DNA of 64,000 nucleotides from Paramylibacter ulvae (GTDB lineage: Bacteria; Pseudomonadota; Alphaproteobacteria; Rhodobacterales; Rhodobacteraceae). A program made the translations under genes and the position numbers. Position 1 is the stretch's first letter, and every line of letters begins with the position of its first letter. Below the pieces are notes generated by a model, which saw only the letters and a program-made list of their open reading frames with translations, was not told the DNA's origin and searched no databases. The DNA is taken from the NCBI RefSeq assembly GCF_014652655.1, contig NZ_BMZF01000006.1:62001-126000 (forward strand). Direction: 5' to 3'. Shown one piece after another: positions 26,217 through 35,380 of the stretch.

Positions 26217-26350
26217 TCATCTCCAAAAGACCCGGCCATATATGACCGCTCAGTTCCAAGGGAGACGTTACCGTCGCTACGTAAACACGGGCGGAGAACC
26301 CGCCGGCCAGAGGCGCGTGCGTTGGCGTCTGATGCGCGATGTAATCCAAT
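26217..26350 (-). ncRNA. Candidate speF-type leader RNA of ornithine decarboxylase
   Basis: On the minus strand, directly before the decarboxylase, a GC-rich stretch of about 130 nt stands out from AT-rich surroundings. It has a GGCGG/CCGCC hairpin (26291-26305 on the plus strand) and other G/C-rich arms. Alphaproteobacterial ornithine decarboxylase genes are known to be preceded by a conserved structured RNA, the speF motif. I cannot check the covariance model, so the assignment rests on position and composition. Confidence 0.4.
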
Positions 26351-26675
26351 TTCGAAACAATGCAAGAAAAAAATTATCGTTACAGAAAAAACTTCGTAAT
26401 GCATTGTATTTTATAAATAAAGTTGTCGAATATTCACGGGCTGTTACGCACGAAAAGAATCGATATTTCGATGTGGACCACTCAATTCAATGCAAAATTC
26501 TGTGTGATCAGATCTCGCTGGTAAGTAAATCGTTTTTGTTTTTGGTTGATTTTGTTTGGAAAATCGATTGGTTGGTGTATTTCTGCGGTCGGAATACTTG
26601 AAATATTACTTTTACTTTACCAAATAACCGTCAAGCGCAGGAACATCTGTGCAAGCATAATAAAGGGGAACACTC
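26351..26675. other. AT-rich intergenic region between decarboxylase leader and mscL
   Basis: About 325 bases with no supported gene. It contains runs of A and T and one short palindrome-like hairpin (ATCGA/TCGAT near 26459-26473). An open frame on the plus strand running through it lacks coding character. Promoters for the divergent decarboxylase and mscL genes must lie here but none is clear. AAAGGGGA precedes the mscL start. Confidence 0.5.
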
Positions 26676-27086
26676 ATGCTTAAAGAATTTAAAGACTTTA
26701 TTGCCAAAGGTAACGTCATGGACATGGCCGTTGGTATTATCATTGGTGCAGCATTCACAGCGATTGTTGGATCATTGGTATCTGATTTGATTAACCCAAT
26801 TATCAGCCTGTTTATGGGGGGTATCGATTTCTCTAGCATGTACGCATTGCTGGGCGAAGGTGAATACGCATCTATGGCAGCAGCCGAAGAAGCGGGTGCG
26901 GCAGTATTCGCATACGGTCGTTTCATCATGGCAATCATCAACTTCTTGATCATCGCGTTTGTTGTTTTCATGCTTGTAAAAGCTGTGAACAAAACGAAAA
27001 AAGCAGAAGAGCCAGCAGAAGAAGCACCAGCAGGCCCAACAGACAACGAATTGTTGGCTGATATCTTGGCTGCGTTGAAAAAATAA
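26676..27086 (+). CDS. mscL: Large-conductance mechanosensitive channel MscL
   Basis: 136 aa, standard size. The N-terminus [19 protein letters not shown] and the pore helix [19 protein letters not shown] are typical; a second helix is [19 protein letters not shown]. The tail ends in an acidic linker and the short C-terminal bundle (LLADILAAL). It opens under membrane tension to release solutes at hypo-osmotic shock. A terminator follows. Confidence 0.97.
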   Translation: MLKEFKDFIAKGNVMDMAVGIIIGAAFTAIVGSLVSDLINPIISLFMGGIDFSSMYALLGEGEYASMAAAEEAGAAVFAYGRFIMAIINFLIIAFVVFMLVKAVNKTKKAEEPAEEAPAGPTDNELLADILAALKK

Positions 27087-27104
27087 TCCAACCTATTTGG
27101 ATCG

Positions 27105-27133
27105 AAAGCCCGTCATTTTGGCGGGCTTTTTTT
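27105..27133 (+). terminator. Rho-independent terminator after mscL
   Basis: AAAGCCCG (27105-27112) pairs with CGGGCTTT (27122-27129) around a 9-nt loop, followed by a run of T residues. Confidence 0.88.
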
Positions 27134-27191
27134 ATGGGTTGTGCGTAAATGTCGAATAGAGCGTTTGGCGTTTCGTGGTTAGGTTTCCCAT

Positions 27192-27647
27192 ATGAAAAAT
27201 GCAAAAACTCCATACTCATTTCAACAAGTGGCAGAGATTAGCCATGATGGCCCATTCACAGTGATGGATGCCCATTGTTCATTATGCGCCAAAGGAGCCG
27301 CGTGGATTGCACGAAATGATCACGTAGGCGCATTTCGGATCATTCCGATTCAGTCCGAATTGGGTAAAAGTTTATTAGGCCACTATGGGCTGGATCCCGA
27401 CGATCCAAGCAGTTGGTTGTTTGTGGAAAACGGATTGGCCTATCATTCTCTGGATGCGTTAATACGCGTTGGCCGACGGCTCGGAGGTGTTTGGAATATG
27501 CTTGTTCTTTTGCGCGTTTTGCCCAAGTCATTGCAAAATGGTTTATATAATTTTGTCGCACGCAATCGATATCGATTTTTTGGTCGGGCAGATTTGTGCA
27601 ATATGCCCGACCCCGCCGTCAAAAAACGGCTATTGTTAGACGCTTAG
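27192..27647 (+). CDS. DCC family thiol-disulfide oxidoreductase-like protein (DUF393)
   Basis: 151 aa. The motif MDAHCSLCAKGAAWI corresponds to the DxxCxxC that defines the DCC (DUF393) family; LDALIRVGRRLGG and the C-terminal arginine-rich NRYRFFGR region agree. These are predicted thioredoxin-like redox proteins without a fixed physiological role. The gene converges on ald with a 4-nt overlap at the stops. Confidence 0.88.
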   Translation: MKNAKTPYSFQQVAEISHDGPFTVMDAHCSLCAKGAAWIARNDHVGAFRIIPIQSELGKSLLGHYGLDPDDPSSWLFVENGLAYHSLDALIRVGRRLGGVWNMLVLLRVLPKSLQNGLYNFVARNRYRFFGRADLCNMPDPAVKKRLLLDA

Positions 27648-28762
27648 ATTTTCAATGCATCTTGTGGCGTGATGGTATCAATGCCAAGTGCGGTGCCAAC
27701 GGCCGCGTAGGTCAATTTTCCGGCATGTGTATTCAACCCCGCCATTAGGTGTGGATTGTCTGAACAGGCCTGTTTCCAACCCTTGTTTGCAAGCTGTAAC
27801 ATGAATGGCATGGTCGCATTGCCAAGGCCAATTGTGGATGTTCGTGCAACTGCTCCTGGCATATTGGCTACACAGTAATGAACGATACCATCTACTTCGT
27901 AGATTGGATCATCATGTGTGGTGGCTTTGGATGTTTCAAAACAACCACCTTGGTCGATTGCAACATCCACCAATACGGCACCGGGTTTCATACCCGCCAA
28001 TTCAGCGCGTGAAATCAATTTTGGCGCGGCAGCACCGGGAACAAGCACAGCACCAACAACCATGTCTGCCGTGGCGATCAAATCTAATGTGTTGGATTTG
28101 GATGCGAAACAGGTTTTGAATGTGCCACCGAACACATCGTCAAGGTAACGCATGCGATCAAGAGACATATCCAAAACGGTGACATCCGCGCCCATACCAG
28201 CGGCAACGCGCGCCGCGTGGGTGCCAACATTGCCCCCGCCAATCACCACAACCTTTGCAGGGTTTACCCCCGGTATGCCGCCAATCAAAACACCGCGTCC
28301 GCCATTTGCCTTTTGCAACGCCCAGCTGCCGACTTGGGGGGCGAGCTTTCCTGCGACTTCGGACATTGGTGCGAGCAATGGCAAACCGCCGTTGCGATCC
28401 GTGACGGTTTCATATGCGATTGCGGTCACGCCAGATTCCAACAAATCTTTGGTTTGTTCTGGGTCGGGGGCAAGGTGAAGATAGGTGAACAACACCTGAC
28501 CCTTACGCAGTTGTTTGCGTTCAACGGCTTGGGGTTCTTTGACCTTAACCACCATTTCGGATTGTTCGAAAATATCGCTGGCCTTGGCCACGATTTTTGC
28601 GCCGACTGCTTCGTAATCAGCATCCGAAAACCCCGCGCCAACACCAGCGTTGGTTTCGATAAGAACATTATGCCCGTGATGCACGGCCTCAAACGCGGCA
28701 CTTGGGGTGATGCCAACGCGATATTCTTGGTTTTTGATTTCCTTGGGACAGCCAATAATCAT
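27644..28762 (-). CDS. ald: Alanine dehydrogenase
   Basis: 372 aa from the ATG at 28762, which follows GGAGG by five bases; an in-frame ATG at 28798 would add 12 residues. N-terminal MIIGCPKEIKNQEYRVG, HNVLIETNAGVGAGFSD and the NAD-binding VVIGGGNVGTHAARVAAGMG identify it. It converts L-alanine to pyruvate and ammonia with NAD+. The divergent neighbour is an Lrp/AsnC regulator, an arrangement seen with ald in other proteobacteria, so alanine-responsive control is likely. Confidence 0.97.
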   Translation of the reverse strand: MIIGCPKEIKNQEYRVGITPSAAFEAVHHGHNVLIETNAGVGAGFSDADYEAVGAKIVAKASDIFEQSEMVVKVKEPQAVERKQLRKGQVLFTYLHLAPDPEQTKDLLESGVTAIAYETVTDRNGGLPLLAPMSEVAGKLAPQVGSWALQKANGGRGVLIGGIPGVNPAKVVVIGGGNVGTHAARVAAGMGADVTVLDMSLDRMRYLDDVFGGTFKTCFASKSNTLDLIATADMVVGAVLVPGAAAPKLISRAELAGMKPGAVLVDVAIDQGGCFETSKATTHDDPIYEVDGIVHYCVANMPGAVARTSTIGLGNATMPFMLQLANKGWKQACSDNPHLMAGLNTHAGKLTYAAVGTALGIDTITPQDALKI

Positions 28763-28893
28763 GTTTTCCTCCATTGATTGCATCAACATTGCATCCAAAT
28801 TTACGGAGTTTCTTGCCTAAATGACGAAGGATTGGCATAAAGATAGTGGATAATTCGAATAATAATGAAAATATTGAAAGAATTGTAGTAAAA

Positions 28894-29352
28894 ATGCAGA
28901 TTGACGAAATCGATCGTAGAATATTGAACACTTTGCAACGTTTCGGGCGCATGTCCAATGCTGATCTTGCAGAAAAAATATCTCTGTCAGCATCCGCGTG
29001 TTACCGCCGTGTTCAATTGTTGGAAAAGGCTGGGATTATAAAGGATTACGTTGCATTGCTTGATGCACGTAAAATTAATCGTCGCACCACGGTTTTTGTT
29101 GAAATTACCCTGTCGGGCCAAACCGATGCAATTTTGGAAGAATTCGAACGCGGTGTTGCCCTGATCCCTGATGTTTTGGAATGCCACCTGATGGCGGGTG
29201 CGGCGGATTATTTGTTAAAGGTTGTCGCGCGCGATACGGATGATTTTGCCGCAATTCACCGCAGCAGACTGTCACGCCTGCCACATGTGGCACAGATGCA
29301 ATCAAGTTTCGCGTTGCGTACGGTGTTCAAAACCACCGCTTTGCCAGTTTAA
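28894..29352 (+). CDS. Lrp/AsnC family regulator, probable regulator of ald
   Basis: 152 aa from ATG 28894. Residues about 1-60 carry the AsnC-type helix-turn-helix (ILNTLQRFGRMSNADLAEKI, LSASACYRRVQLLEKAG). The rest forms the ligand-sensing RAM domain (VLECHLMAGAADYLLKVV, LPHVAQMQSSFALRTVFK). A GTG at 28846 in the same frame would add 16 non-conserved residues. It is divergent from ald across about 130 bp of AT-rich DNA, where it probably binds. It converges with azlD, the ends overlapping by 4 nt. Confidence 0.9.
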   Translation: MQIDEIDRRILNTLQRFGRMSNADLAEKISLSASACYRRVQLLEKAGIIKDYVALLDARKINRRTTVFVEITLSGQTDAILEEFERGVALIPDVLECHLMAGAADYLLKVVARDTDDFAAIHRSRLSRLPHVAQMQSSFALRTVFKTTALPV

Positions 29353-29678
29353 CCAAATAAATATAGCGCCAGATAAAGCACGATAAACCCTGCCAATACC
29401 GCTGCGATCACGCTCTTACGCCAAATGCCAAATGCAAATGCGGCCAGTGCTGCCAGCATCCTTGGGGCATCCAACACGCCATCGGTTGCCGCTGGCCAAA
29501 CCACCATCGGGGCAATCAAACCTGGCATGACGGCGACGGCGACAAAATTTAAATGCCGTAAGAACCACTTTGGCAATTCACGATCACCGATAATTCCCAA
29601 AAAGGAAAAGCGGATTAAAAATGTACCCAGCCCCAGACCGATGATGATGAACCAGATAGTGCCCTGAGTTAACGTCAT
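29349..29678 (-). CDS. azlD: AzlD family branched-chain amino acid exporter subunit
   Basis: 109 aa, four hydrophobic helices. The sequence FLIRFSFLGIIGDRELPKWF and LRHLNFVAVAVMPGLIAP is characteristic of AzlD, the small partner of AzlC in branched-chain amino acid (azaleucine) export. The start at 29678 gives the expected ATGA overlap with azlC; longer in-frame starts read back into azlC. Confidence 0.92.
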   Translation of the reverse strand: MTLTQGTIWFIIIGLGLGTFLIRFSFLGIIGDRELPKWFLRHLNFVAVAVMPGLIAPMVVWPAATDGVLDAPRMLAALAAFAFGIWRKSVIAAVLAGFIVLYLALYLFG

Positions 29679-30394
29679 GATGCGATCCTTTTCTTGAGCC
29701 ACTGTTCGGTTTGTGCGCCAACGATCATGGCGATAATCGCGGCAAGGATCAGGCCGAGGCTGTAAGGGATGTTCACAAACAATAGGGCAAATATGATCGA
29801 TGTAATCGCGGCCACAAAATGGGGCAGGCTGCGCATCATTGGGGCCGACAGTGCGATGAAACAAATGGGCACCGCAAAATCGAGTGCAAATTCAGCAGGT
29901 ATTTGCGCGCCAACCAACGCACCGACCAGTGTGAACACATACCAAAACGGTGCAATGAAACAAAAGGTGCCTGTGAAATATCCTGCCTTTGCCGCGAGCG
30001 TCATGCCCGGATTTTCTTCGTATTTATTCAATGACATTGCAAACGTTTGATCGACCAGGAAATAAGAAAATATCGCGCGTGTTGTTAATGGTAATCGCCC
30101 GATATGGGGAACCAATGCGGCAGAATACATTGCCATGCGCAAATTCACCGCCAATGAGGTTAACAGCACAATGAAGGTTGGCGCATTTTCCGTCATCAGC
30201 GCGAGTGCTGTGAATTGAGAAGAACCGGCAATGACCAAGATGCTAAACGCCATGGTTTGCGAAATGTTTAAACCCGCTTCGGTCCCTACCGCGCCAAACA
30301 GTAATGCAAATGGTACGACAATTAATAAAAACGGAACCATATCGCGAAACCCCAACCAAAAGGCGGATTTGGGCGAAAGCGGTTTATCATTCAT
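29675..30394 (-). CDS. azlC: AzlC family branched-chain amino acid exporter subunit
   Basis: 239 aa polytopic membrane protein. GFRDMVPFLLIVVPFALLFG, ILVIAGSSQFTALALM and SLAVNLRMAMYSAALVPHI are hallmarks of AzlC. It acts with AzlD to export branched-chain amino acids; the true substrate here is not known. The ATG at 30394 has AAGG eight bases upstream and was chosen over an in-frame GTG/ATG series reaching 30562 that would overlap fdhD. Confidence 0.92.
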   Translation of the reverse strand: MNDKPLSPKSAFWLGFRDMVPFLLIVVPFALLFGAVGTEAGLNISQTMAFSILVIAGSSQFTALALMTENAPTFIVLLTSLAVNLRMAMYSAALVPHIGRLPLTTRAIFSYFLVDQTFAMSLNKYEENPGMTLAAKAGYFTGTFCFIAPFWYVFTLVGALVGAQIPAEFALDFAVPICFIALSAPMMRSLPHFVAAITSIIFALLFVNIPYSLGLILAAIIAMIVGAQTEQWLKKRIAS

Positions 30395-30491
30395 TGTTAT
30401 GACCTTGGAAAAGAAGTTTTTGCGCATTACGCTGTTTTCTGGATAATCCATCAACAGCAAAGTCGCAATTGTCAAAAAAGTGATCAAAGAC

Positions 30492-31361
30492 ATGACGAAC
30501 AGTGATACCCAATATATTGTCGCGCCAAATGTCGAAAACCCACGGTTAACCCGACGTGTCATTGGCCGTGATCAACACGGTGTAGAGCAAGAAATCTCTG
30601 TCGTCGAAGAACGCCCATTGACGATTTTCTTGAACGGAACTGAAATCGTTACGGCGATGACGATTGGGGATTATCCAGAATATTTGGCACTCGGATTTTT
30701 GCGAAACCAACGCATGCTGGCGGATGAAGAAACCGTGCAATCTGTCGATTTTGACGCGGAATTGGAAACCGTTGTCGTGCGCACAGATGGTCGCGCAAAT
30801 TTTGAAGAAAAGTTACGAAAGAAAACGCGCACATCTGGCTGTGCGGTTGGCACCGTATTTGGCGACATGATGGAAGGGTTGGATGGGTTGCAACTGCCTG
30901 CTGTAACGCTGCGAACATCATGGCTTTATGCGCTGTCACGTGACATAAATTTGACGCCTAGTTTGTATCTGAATGCGGGTGCAATTCATGGAACTGTTTT
31001 GTGCCAACAAGACAAACCGCTGGTGTATATGGAAGACGTCGGACGCCATAACGCGGTGGACAAGGTCGCGGGTTGGATGCTGTCGAATAACGTGACTGGT
31101 GATGATAAAATTCTTTATACTACGGGGCGTTTAACATCAGAAATGGTGATAAAAACCGCGCTAATGGGGATACCTGTTTTGGTATCGCGATCTGGATTTA
31201 CTGCATGGGGCGTTGAAATTGCAAATCAGGTTGGATTAACGTTGATCGGTCGGCTGCGCGGGCAACGGTTTGTATGTCTAAGTGGCGATACACGGGTCGA
31301 ATATGACGCCGATTTATCAACTGTTCGCGATGATGTGGCAAAACAAAAAGGGCGCAAATAA
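30492..31361 (+). CDS. fdhD: FdhD, formate dehydrogenase accessory sulfurtransferase
   Basis: 289 aa. FdhD relays sulfur to the molybdenum cofactor of formate dehydrogenase. Seen here: VVEERPLTIFLNGTEIVTAM, IGDYPEYLALGFLRN, MEDVGRHNAVDKVAGW and SRSGFTAWGVEIA. The sulfur-carrying CxxC of E. coli FdhD is reduced to a single cysteine (SGCAVGTVF). A GTG at 30480 is also possible. It starts an operon with mobA, mobB and moeA, sharing one base with mobA. No formate dehydrogenase gene is in the window. Confidence 0.94.
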   Translation: MTNSDTQYIVAPNVENPRLTRRVIGRDQHGVEQEISVVEERPLTIFLNGTEIVTAMTIGDYPEYLALGFLRNQRMLADEETVQSVDFDAELETVVVRTDGRANFEEKLRKKTRTSGCAVGTVFGDMMEGLDGLQLPAVTLRTSWLYALSRDINLTPSLYLNAGAIHGTVLCQQDKPLVYMEDVGRHNAVDKVAGWMLSNNVTGDDKILYTTGRLTSEMVIKTALMGIPVLVSRSGFTAWGVEIANQVGLTLIGRLRGQRFVCLSGDTRVEYDADLSTVRDDVAKQKGRK

Positions 31362-31969
31362 TGTTGGGCGTTATCCTTGCGGGGGGGCAATCAACACGCA
31401 TGGGCGGGGGCGATAAATGTTTACGCATGCTTGGCGCGCGCACGTTGTTGGAACATGTAATTGAACGGCTTGAACCGCAAGTTGGGGGTATCGCGTTAAA
31501 TGCAAATGGTGATGCGTCACGGTTTGCCGATTTTGGGTTGCCAGTGATTGCCGATAGCGTTGCCGATTTTGCGGGACCATTGGCGGGCGTGTTGGCAGGG
31601 TTGGATTGGGCGGCATCAATGGGTGCAAATCAAATCGCAACAGTTGCCGCCGATACACCGTTTTTCCCAACCGACTTTGTTCAACGCATGCGCGATGGTA
31701 AGGGCGAACATAAATTGGCAATGGCGATGGGTGGCGATGAAAACCCACGGTTTGCCCGCCATCCAACATTTGGAATTTGGCCGGTTGCATTGCGCCATGA
31801 TCTACGTGATGCGCTAGCCAATGATGTGCGAAAGGTCGTGCAATGGACATCGCGCCATGACTGTGTTGGCGTTGTGTTTGACGTTTCAAATTTCGATCCA
31901 TTCTTTAACGTCAATACGCCCGATGATATGGCGGCGGCAGAACGTATGTACCAGGAGCATTTCGCGTGA
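31361..31969 (+). CDS. mobA: Molybdenum cofactor guanylyltransferase MobA
   Basis: 202 aa nucleotidyltransferase with the N-terminal GTP-binding signature VILAGGQSTRMGGGDKCL, followed by PLAGVLAGLDWAA and VAADTPFFPTDFV. It joins GMP to Mo-molybdopterin to form the MGD cofactor used by DMSO-reductase-family enzymes such as formate dehydrogenase. Its start shares one base with the fdhD stop and its end overlaps mobB by 4 nt. Confidence 0.95.
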   Translation: MLGVILAGGQSTRMGGGDKCLRMLGARTLLEHVIERLEPQVGGIALNANGDASRFADFGLPVIADSVADFAGPLAGVLAGLDWAASMGANQIATVAADTPFFPTDFVQRMRDGKGEHKLAMAMGGDENPRFARHPTFGIWPVALRHDLRDALANDVRKVVQWTSRHDCVGVVFDVSNFDPFFNVNTPDDMAAAERMYQEHFA

Positions 31970-32463
31970 AAATATTCGGTGTGGTTGGGTGGAAAAACTC
32001 CGGCAAAACAGGTTTAGTTGAACGATTAGTCACGGAGATAACGGGGCGCGGCTATTCGGTTTCAACGGTAAAGCACGCTCATCACGATTTTGATGTTGAT
32101 CAGCCTGGCCGTGATAGTTTCCGCCACCGTGCGGCGGGTGCACAACAGGTGATGCTCGCCTCCGCAAATCGATGGGCATTGATGACGGAACTTTGCAATA
32201 TGCCCGAACCGAGATTGGATGATTTGCTCGCGAACATGGCACCCGTCGATTTGGTGCTGGTAGAAGGGTTTAAAACAGAGGCTCACGAAAAACTGGAATG
32301 TCATCGTGTCGTGAATGAAAAACAATTGTTGGCACAGACTGATCCCGCGATATGTTTGATTGCAAGCGATGGGGATCAAATTATGCTGGATAAAAAGACG
32401 CTGCATTTGGATGATACAATGGCGATTGCGGATTTTGTATTGATGCAAGTGGGGTTGAAATGA
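31966..32463 (+). CDS. mobB: Molybdopterin-guanine dinucleotide biosynthesis adaptor MobB
   Basis: 165 aa GTP-binding protein. The P-loop is in GVVGWKNSGKTGLVERL; STVKHAHHDFDVD and DLVLVEGFKTEAHEKLE are typical of MobB, which assists MobA. The start is GTG at 31966 in a GTGA overlap with mobA, and the gene overlaps moeA by 4 nt. Confidence 0.94.
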   Translation: MKIFGVVGWKNSGKTGLVERLVTEITGRGYSVSTVKHAHHDFDVDQPGRDSFRHRAAGAQQVMLASANRWALMTELCNMPEPRLDDLLANMAPVDLVLVEGFKTEAHEKLECHRVVNEKQLLAQTDPAICLIASDGDQIMLDKKTLHLDDTMAIADFVLMQVGLK

Positions 32464-33722
32464 CGCAACCGCCCAAGCTTTCTAACGATTGTTTCGCATT
32501 GCCCCGTGGTGTGGATTGGACACCTGTGGATGATGCGCTTGCAATGTTAAAGGGCGCGATGAAAACGGTTGTCGGTGTGGAAACCATCGATGTGAATATG
32601 TCCGGTGAACGCATATTGGCCAACGATATTACCGCACTGCAATCAAACCCACCCTTCGCAAATTCTGCCGTTGATGGTTATGGGTTTAGATTTGATAGCC
32701 TGCCAGTGGGCGAACAAATTTCCGTGCCTCTGATTGATGGTCGCGCGGCGGCGGGGCAGGCATTCCAGGGTGTTGTGCCAGCGTGCACCGCAATCCGTGT
32801 TTTAACGGGGGCGCGTTTGCCCGATGGCGTTGATACCGTTATTTTACAAGAAGACATACGCATCGAAAGCGACCATGTGCAGTTTGAATCTGGATTGAAA
32901 CAAGGTGCGAATACTCGGCGCGCCGGCGAAGATGTCACCGCAGGGGAAATGTTGTTTCGCGCTCGCCACCGAATTCAACCCCAAGATATCGCAATCATGT
33001 CGGCGACGGGTGTGCAACATGTGGATGTGTTTAAAAAGCTGCGTGTCGGTGTTTTATCGACGGGTGATGAATTGGTCTCGGATGGAAATATCACAAAGAC
33101 AGCACAAATTTTTGATGCCAACCGACCGATGTTATTAGATTTGTTGACGCGTTGGGGATACGCGGCGGTGGATTTAGGCCATGTTGGGGATAACTCAGAT
33201 CAAATACGCAAGGCATTTGCCAAGGGTGCGGATATTGCTGATGCGATTATCACCACGGGTGGTGCATCCGCGGGTGACGAAGATCACGTATCAAACATCC
33301 TAACAACAGAGGCGACGCTGCATACGTGGCGTGTTGCCATAAAACCGGGGCGCCCGCTGGCCCTTGCGATGTGGAATGACACCCCGATATTTGGGTTTCC
33401 TGGCAACCCCGTTGCTGCGTTTGTTTGCAGCTTGGTTTTTGCCCGCCCCGCGCTGGGCGTGATGGCTGGTACGGGATGGAATGCGCCGCGCGGGTTCCAA
33501 TTACCAGCCGCATTCAGTAAATCCAAAAAGGCCGGACGTCGCGAATTTTTGCGTGCACGATTAACCAATGACAACCACGTGGAAGTGTTCAAATCCGAAG
33601 GGTCGGGGCGTATTTCTGGGTTAAGCTGGGCAACTGGATTGGTTGAATTGCCAGATCACAAAATGGAGGTCTGTACAGGTGATTTGGTTACCTTTTATCC
33701 CTACAGCGCATTTGGGATCTAG
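32460..33722 (+). CDS. moeA: Molybdopterin molybdenumtransferase MoeA
   Basis: 420 aa, full length. NSAVDGYGFRFDSL, VLTGARLPDGVDTVILQED, VLSTGDELV and TTGGASAGDEDHV, then KPGRPLALAMW and FGFPGNPVAAFV, mark the MoeA domains. It inserts molybdate into adenylylated molybdopterin. Last gene of the fdhD-mobA-mobB-moeA unit; its stop overlaps the convergent membrane-protein gene by 4 nt. Confidence 0.96.
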   Translation: MTQPPKLSNDCFALPRGVDWTPVDDALAMLKGAMKTVVGVETIDVNMSGERILANDITALQSNPPFANSAVDGYGFRFDSLPVGEQISVPLIDGRAAAGQAFQGVVPACTAIRVLTGARLPDGVDTVILQEDIRIESDHVQFESGLKQGANTRRAGEDVTAGEMLFRARHRIQPQDIAIMSATGVQHVDVFKKLRVGVLSTGDELVSDGNITKTAQIFDANRPMLLDLLTRWGYAAVDLGHVGDNSDQIRKAFAKGADIADAIITTGGASAGDEDHVSNILTTEATLHTWRVAIKPGRPLALAMWNDTPIFGFPGNPVAAFVCSLVFARPALGVMAGTGWNAPRGFQLPAAFSKSKKAGRREFLRARLTNDNHVEVFKSEGSGRISGLSWATGLVELPDHKMEVCTGDLVTFYPYSAFGI

Positions 33723-34693
33723 GTGTTGGTAAATGTACCACTGACACGCCCAAGTAACATAAAACACATCGCTGATCGTGTTTCAGACATAGCAATCAAT
33801 TCGCCATCTTCTGCATTTTTTTCAAATTCTTCGAACACGGTTACAAACTGCTGCATAAATACATGTGCGATTTCGCGAAAGTTTGGATCGTTTTTCAAAC
33901 GCCCATTGGCCAGCGCCAGTGCCGATTCATCACGAATACCACCCAATGCCTCGACAGTTTTGCCGCGTTTTCCATTGGCGAATTGGCGCCATAAGTCGGG
34001 TTTTGCGCGGTCTGGTTTGAAATCATCCATGTAAATGCCGTCTTCGGATAAAAGGGTAAGCAAATCTTTGGCGCTGCTGATCAATGGGGCTGTTCGGTAA
34101 TCTTCCAGTGCGCGGCGCAGTACACGAAAGCCTTCTCTGTCTTTTGCGTCATCGGGAAAATTCAACGCCTTGATAAACTCAGGGATTGAAATGGGTACAC
34201 GCCCATCTTCGTTTGATAACGGCAACGGAAGATCGCCTTGGTTCAGATCATCCGCCGTTGGAATTTTGCGCGTATTTAATGCGGGTGTTTGGCGCGGCGG
34301 TGCGGGATGACCCGTTTCGCCCAGCGTTTTAGCGGCAATCGCAGACATGCGTGAATCGTTGCGACGTGTCAGATCAGCAATCTGGTCTAGTTGCTGGCGC
34401 ACCTCAAAATCTTGGGTCAAGGATGGCGGCGTCCCTTGGCGCAGTGCGGCGTTGCGAATGTCTTGCATTTCGTTGCGCAGGGCATACGTTTCGTCGCGAA
34501 TTTCTTTTGCGGCTGCGGCGATCAGCACCGCTGACCATATCACAACCAAGGGTAACACGATTCCGACCAATGAAATGAAGTCCATTCCATTTTGCAAAGG
34601 TGCAAAAATAAAAAATGCAATGACACCGAATACCCAAATCGCGCTGATGGCGGCGCCAATGCGAATGATTTTATTGTTCAGAATTGCTTCCAC
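33719..34693 (-). CDS. Conserved membrane protein of unknown function
   Basis: 324 aa. Two N-terminal transmembrane helices (about residues 11-31 and 39-60) precede a helical, probably coiled-coil stretch (EIRDETYALRNEMQDIRNAA) and a proline-containing linker. A cytoplasmic-looking C-terminal domain of about 150 residues begins near PEFIKALNFPDDAKDREGF. I recognise no family. It lies 15 nt downstream of greA on the same strand and may be co-transcribed. Similar proteins appear to be conserved in Rhodobacterales, but I cannot verify this. Confidence 0.75.
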   Translation of the reverse strand: MEAILNNKIIRIGAAISAIWVFGVIAFFIFAPLQNGMDFISLVGIVLPLVVIWSAVLIAAAAKEIRDETYALRNEMQDIRNAALRQGTPPSLTQDFEVRQQLDQIADLTRRNDSRMSAIAAKTLGETGHPAPPRQTPALNTRKIPTADDLNQGDLPLPLSNEDGRVPISIPEFIKALNFPDDAKDREGFRVLRRALEDYRTAPLISSAKDLLTLLSEDGIYMDDFKPDRAKPDLWRQFANGKRGKTVEALGGIRDESALALANGRLKNDPNFREIAHVFMQQFVTVFEEFEKNAEDGELIAMSETRSAMCFMLLGRVSGTFTNT

Positions 34694-34708
34694 AGATGAA
34701 TTCCGCTG

Positions 34709-35179
34709 CTAGATGAATTTGACCGCTAAAATTTCGTAGTCTTTCACGCCGCCTGGTGTTTTCACCTCGACGCTGTCGCCTTCTTCTTTGCCGATCAACG
34801 CACGTGCGATTGGCGAATTGATATTCAACAGATTGCGTTCGATATCCGCCTCGTGTTCGCCAACGATTTGATACGTTTTTTCCGCATCGGTGTCTTCGTC
34901 AACCAATGTGACGGTCGCACCAAATTTGATTGCACCAGATAATTTGGCAACGTCGATAATATCGGCACGGCTGATGATCGCTTCCAATTCTTTGATGCGC
35001 CCTTCGATGTGGCTTTGAAGTTCGCGTGCAGAATGGTATTCGGCATTTTCCGACAGATCACCATGTTCGCGTGCCTCGGCGATGGCGCGAATAACTGATG
35101 GGCGATCGACCGATTTTAGCTTTTTCAACTCGTCATCAGCGGATTTAAAGCCTGCTCTGGTCAGTGGAATTTTTTCCAT
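34709..35179 (-). CDS. greA: Transcription elongation factor GreA
   Basis: 156 aa. The N-terminal coiled coil ([39 protein letters not shown]) and the C-terminal FKBP-like domain ([20 protein letters not shown]) are standard for GreA, which stimulates transcript cleavage by backtracked RNA polymerase. The acidic tip residues lie in the [11 protein letters not shown] loop. The ATG at 35179 is used in place of the TTG at 35185. Confidence 0.97.
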   Translation of the reverse strand: MEKIPLTRAGFKSADDELKKLKSVDRPSVIRAIAEAREHGDLSENAEYHSARELQSHIEGRIKELEAIISRADIIDVAKLSGAIKFGATVTLVDEDTDAEKTYQIVGEHEADIERNLLNINSPIARALIGKEEGDSVEVKTPGGVKDYEILAVKFI

Positions 35180-35380
35180 TATCAAATGCCTTTTCTTCTT
35201 TTTGTCTTAATCGACACTATGCTTGCGGGCGCATGGGCGCAATAGCATGTTAAAATAGCCGTTAGAAAGGTAATAATCGGCCAAAATACGCCGCGTCTAT
35301 CTTTCATATCAATTATTTCTCGGTTACGCTATTTGCAACAATAAAGCGAAGGGGTGCGCCCCACAGCCGGAGAGAAAAAT

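Noticed and set aside
26200-26601. Plus-strand open frame of 133 codons between ornithine decarboxylase and mscL
   Set aside because: It begins inside the decarboxylase gene and structured leader, then runs through AT-rich DNA, with no domain or clear start.
30470-30492. FNR-like half-site upstream of fdhD
   Set aside because: TTGTC and ATCAA are nine bases apart rather than four; it does not fit TTGAT-N4-ATCAA.
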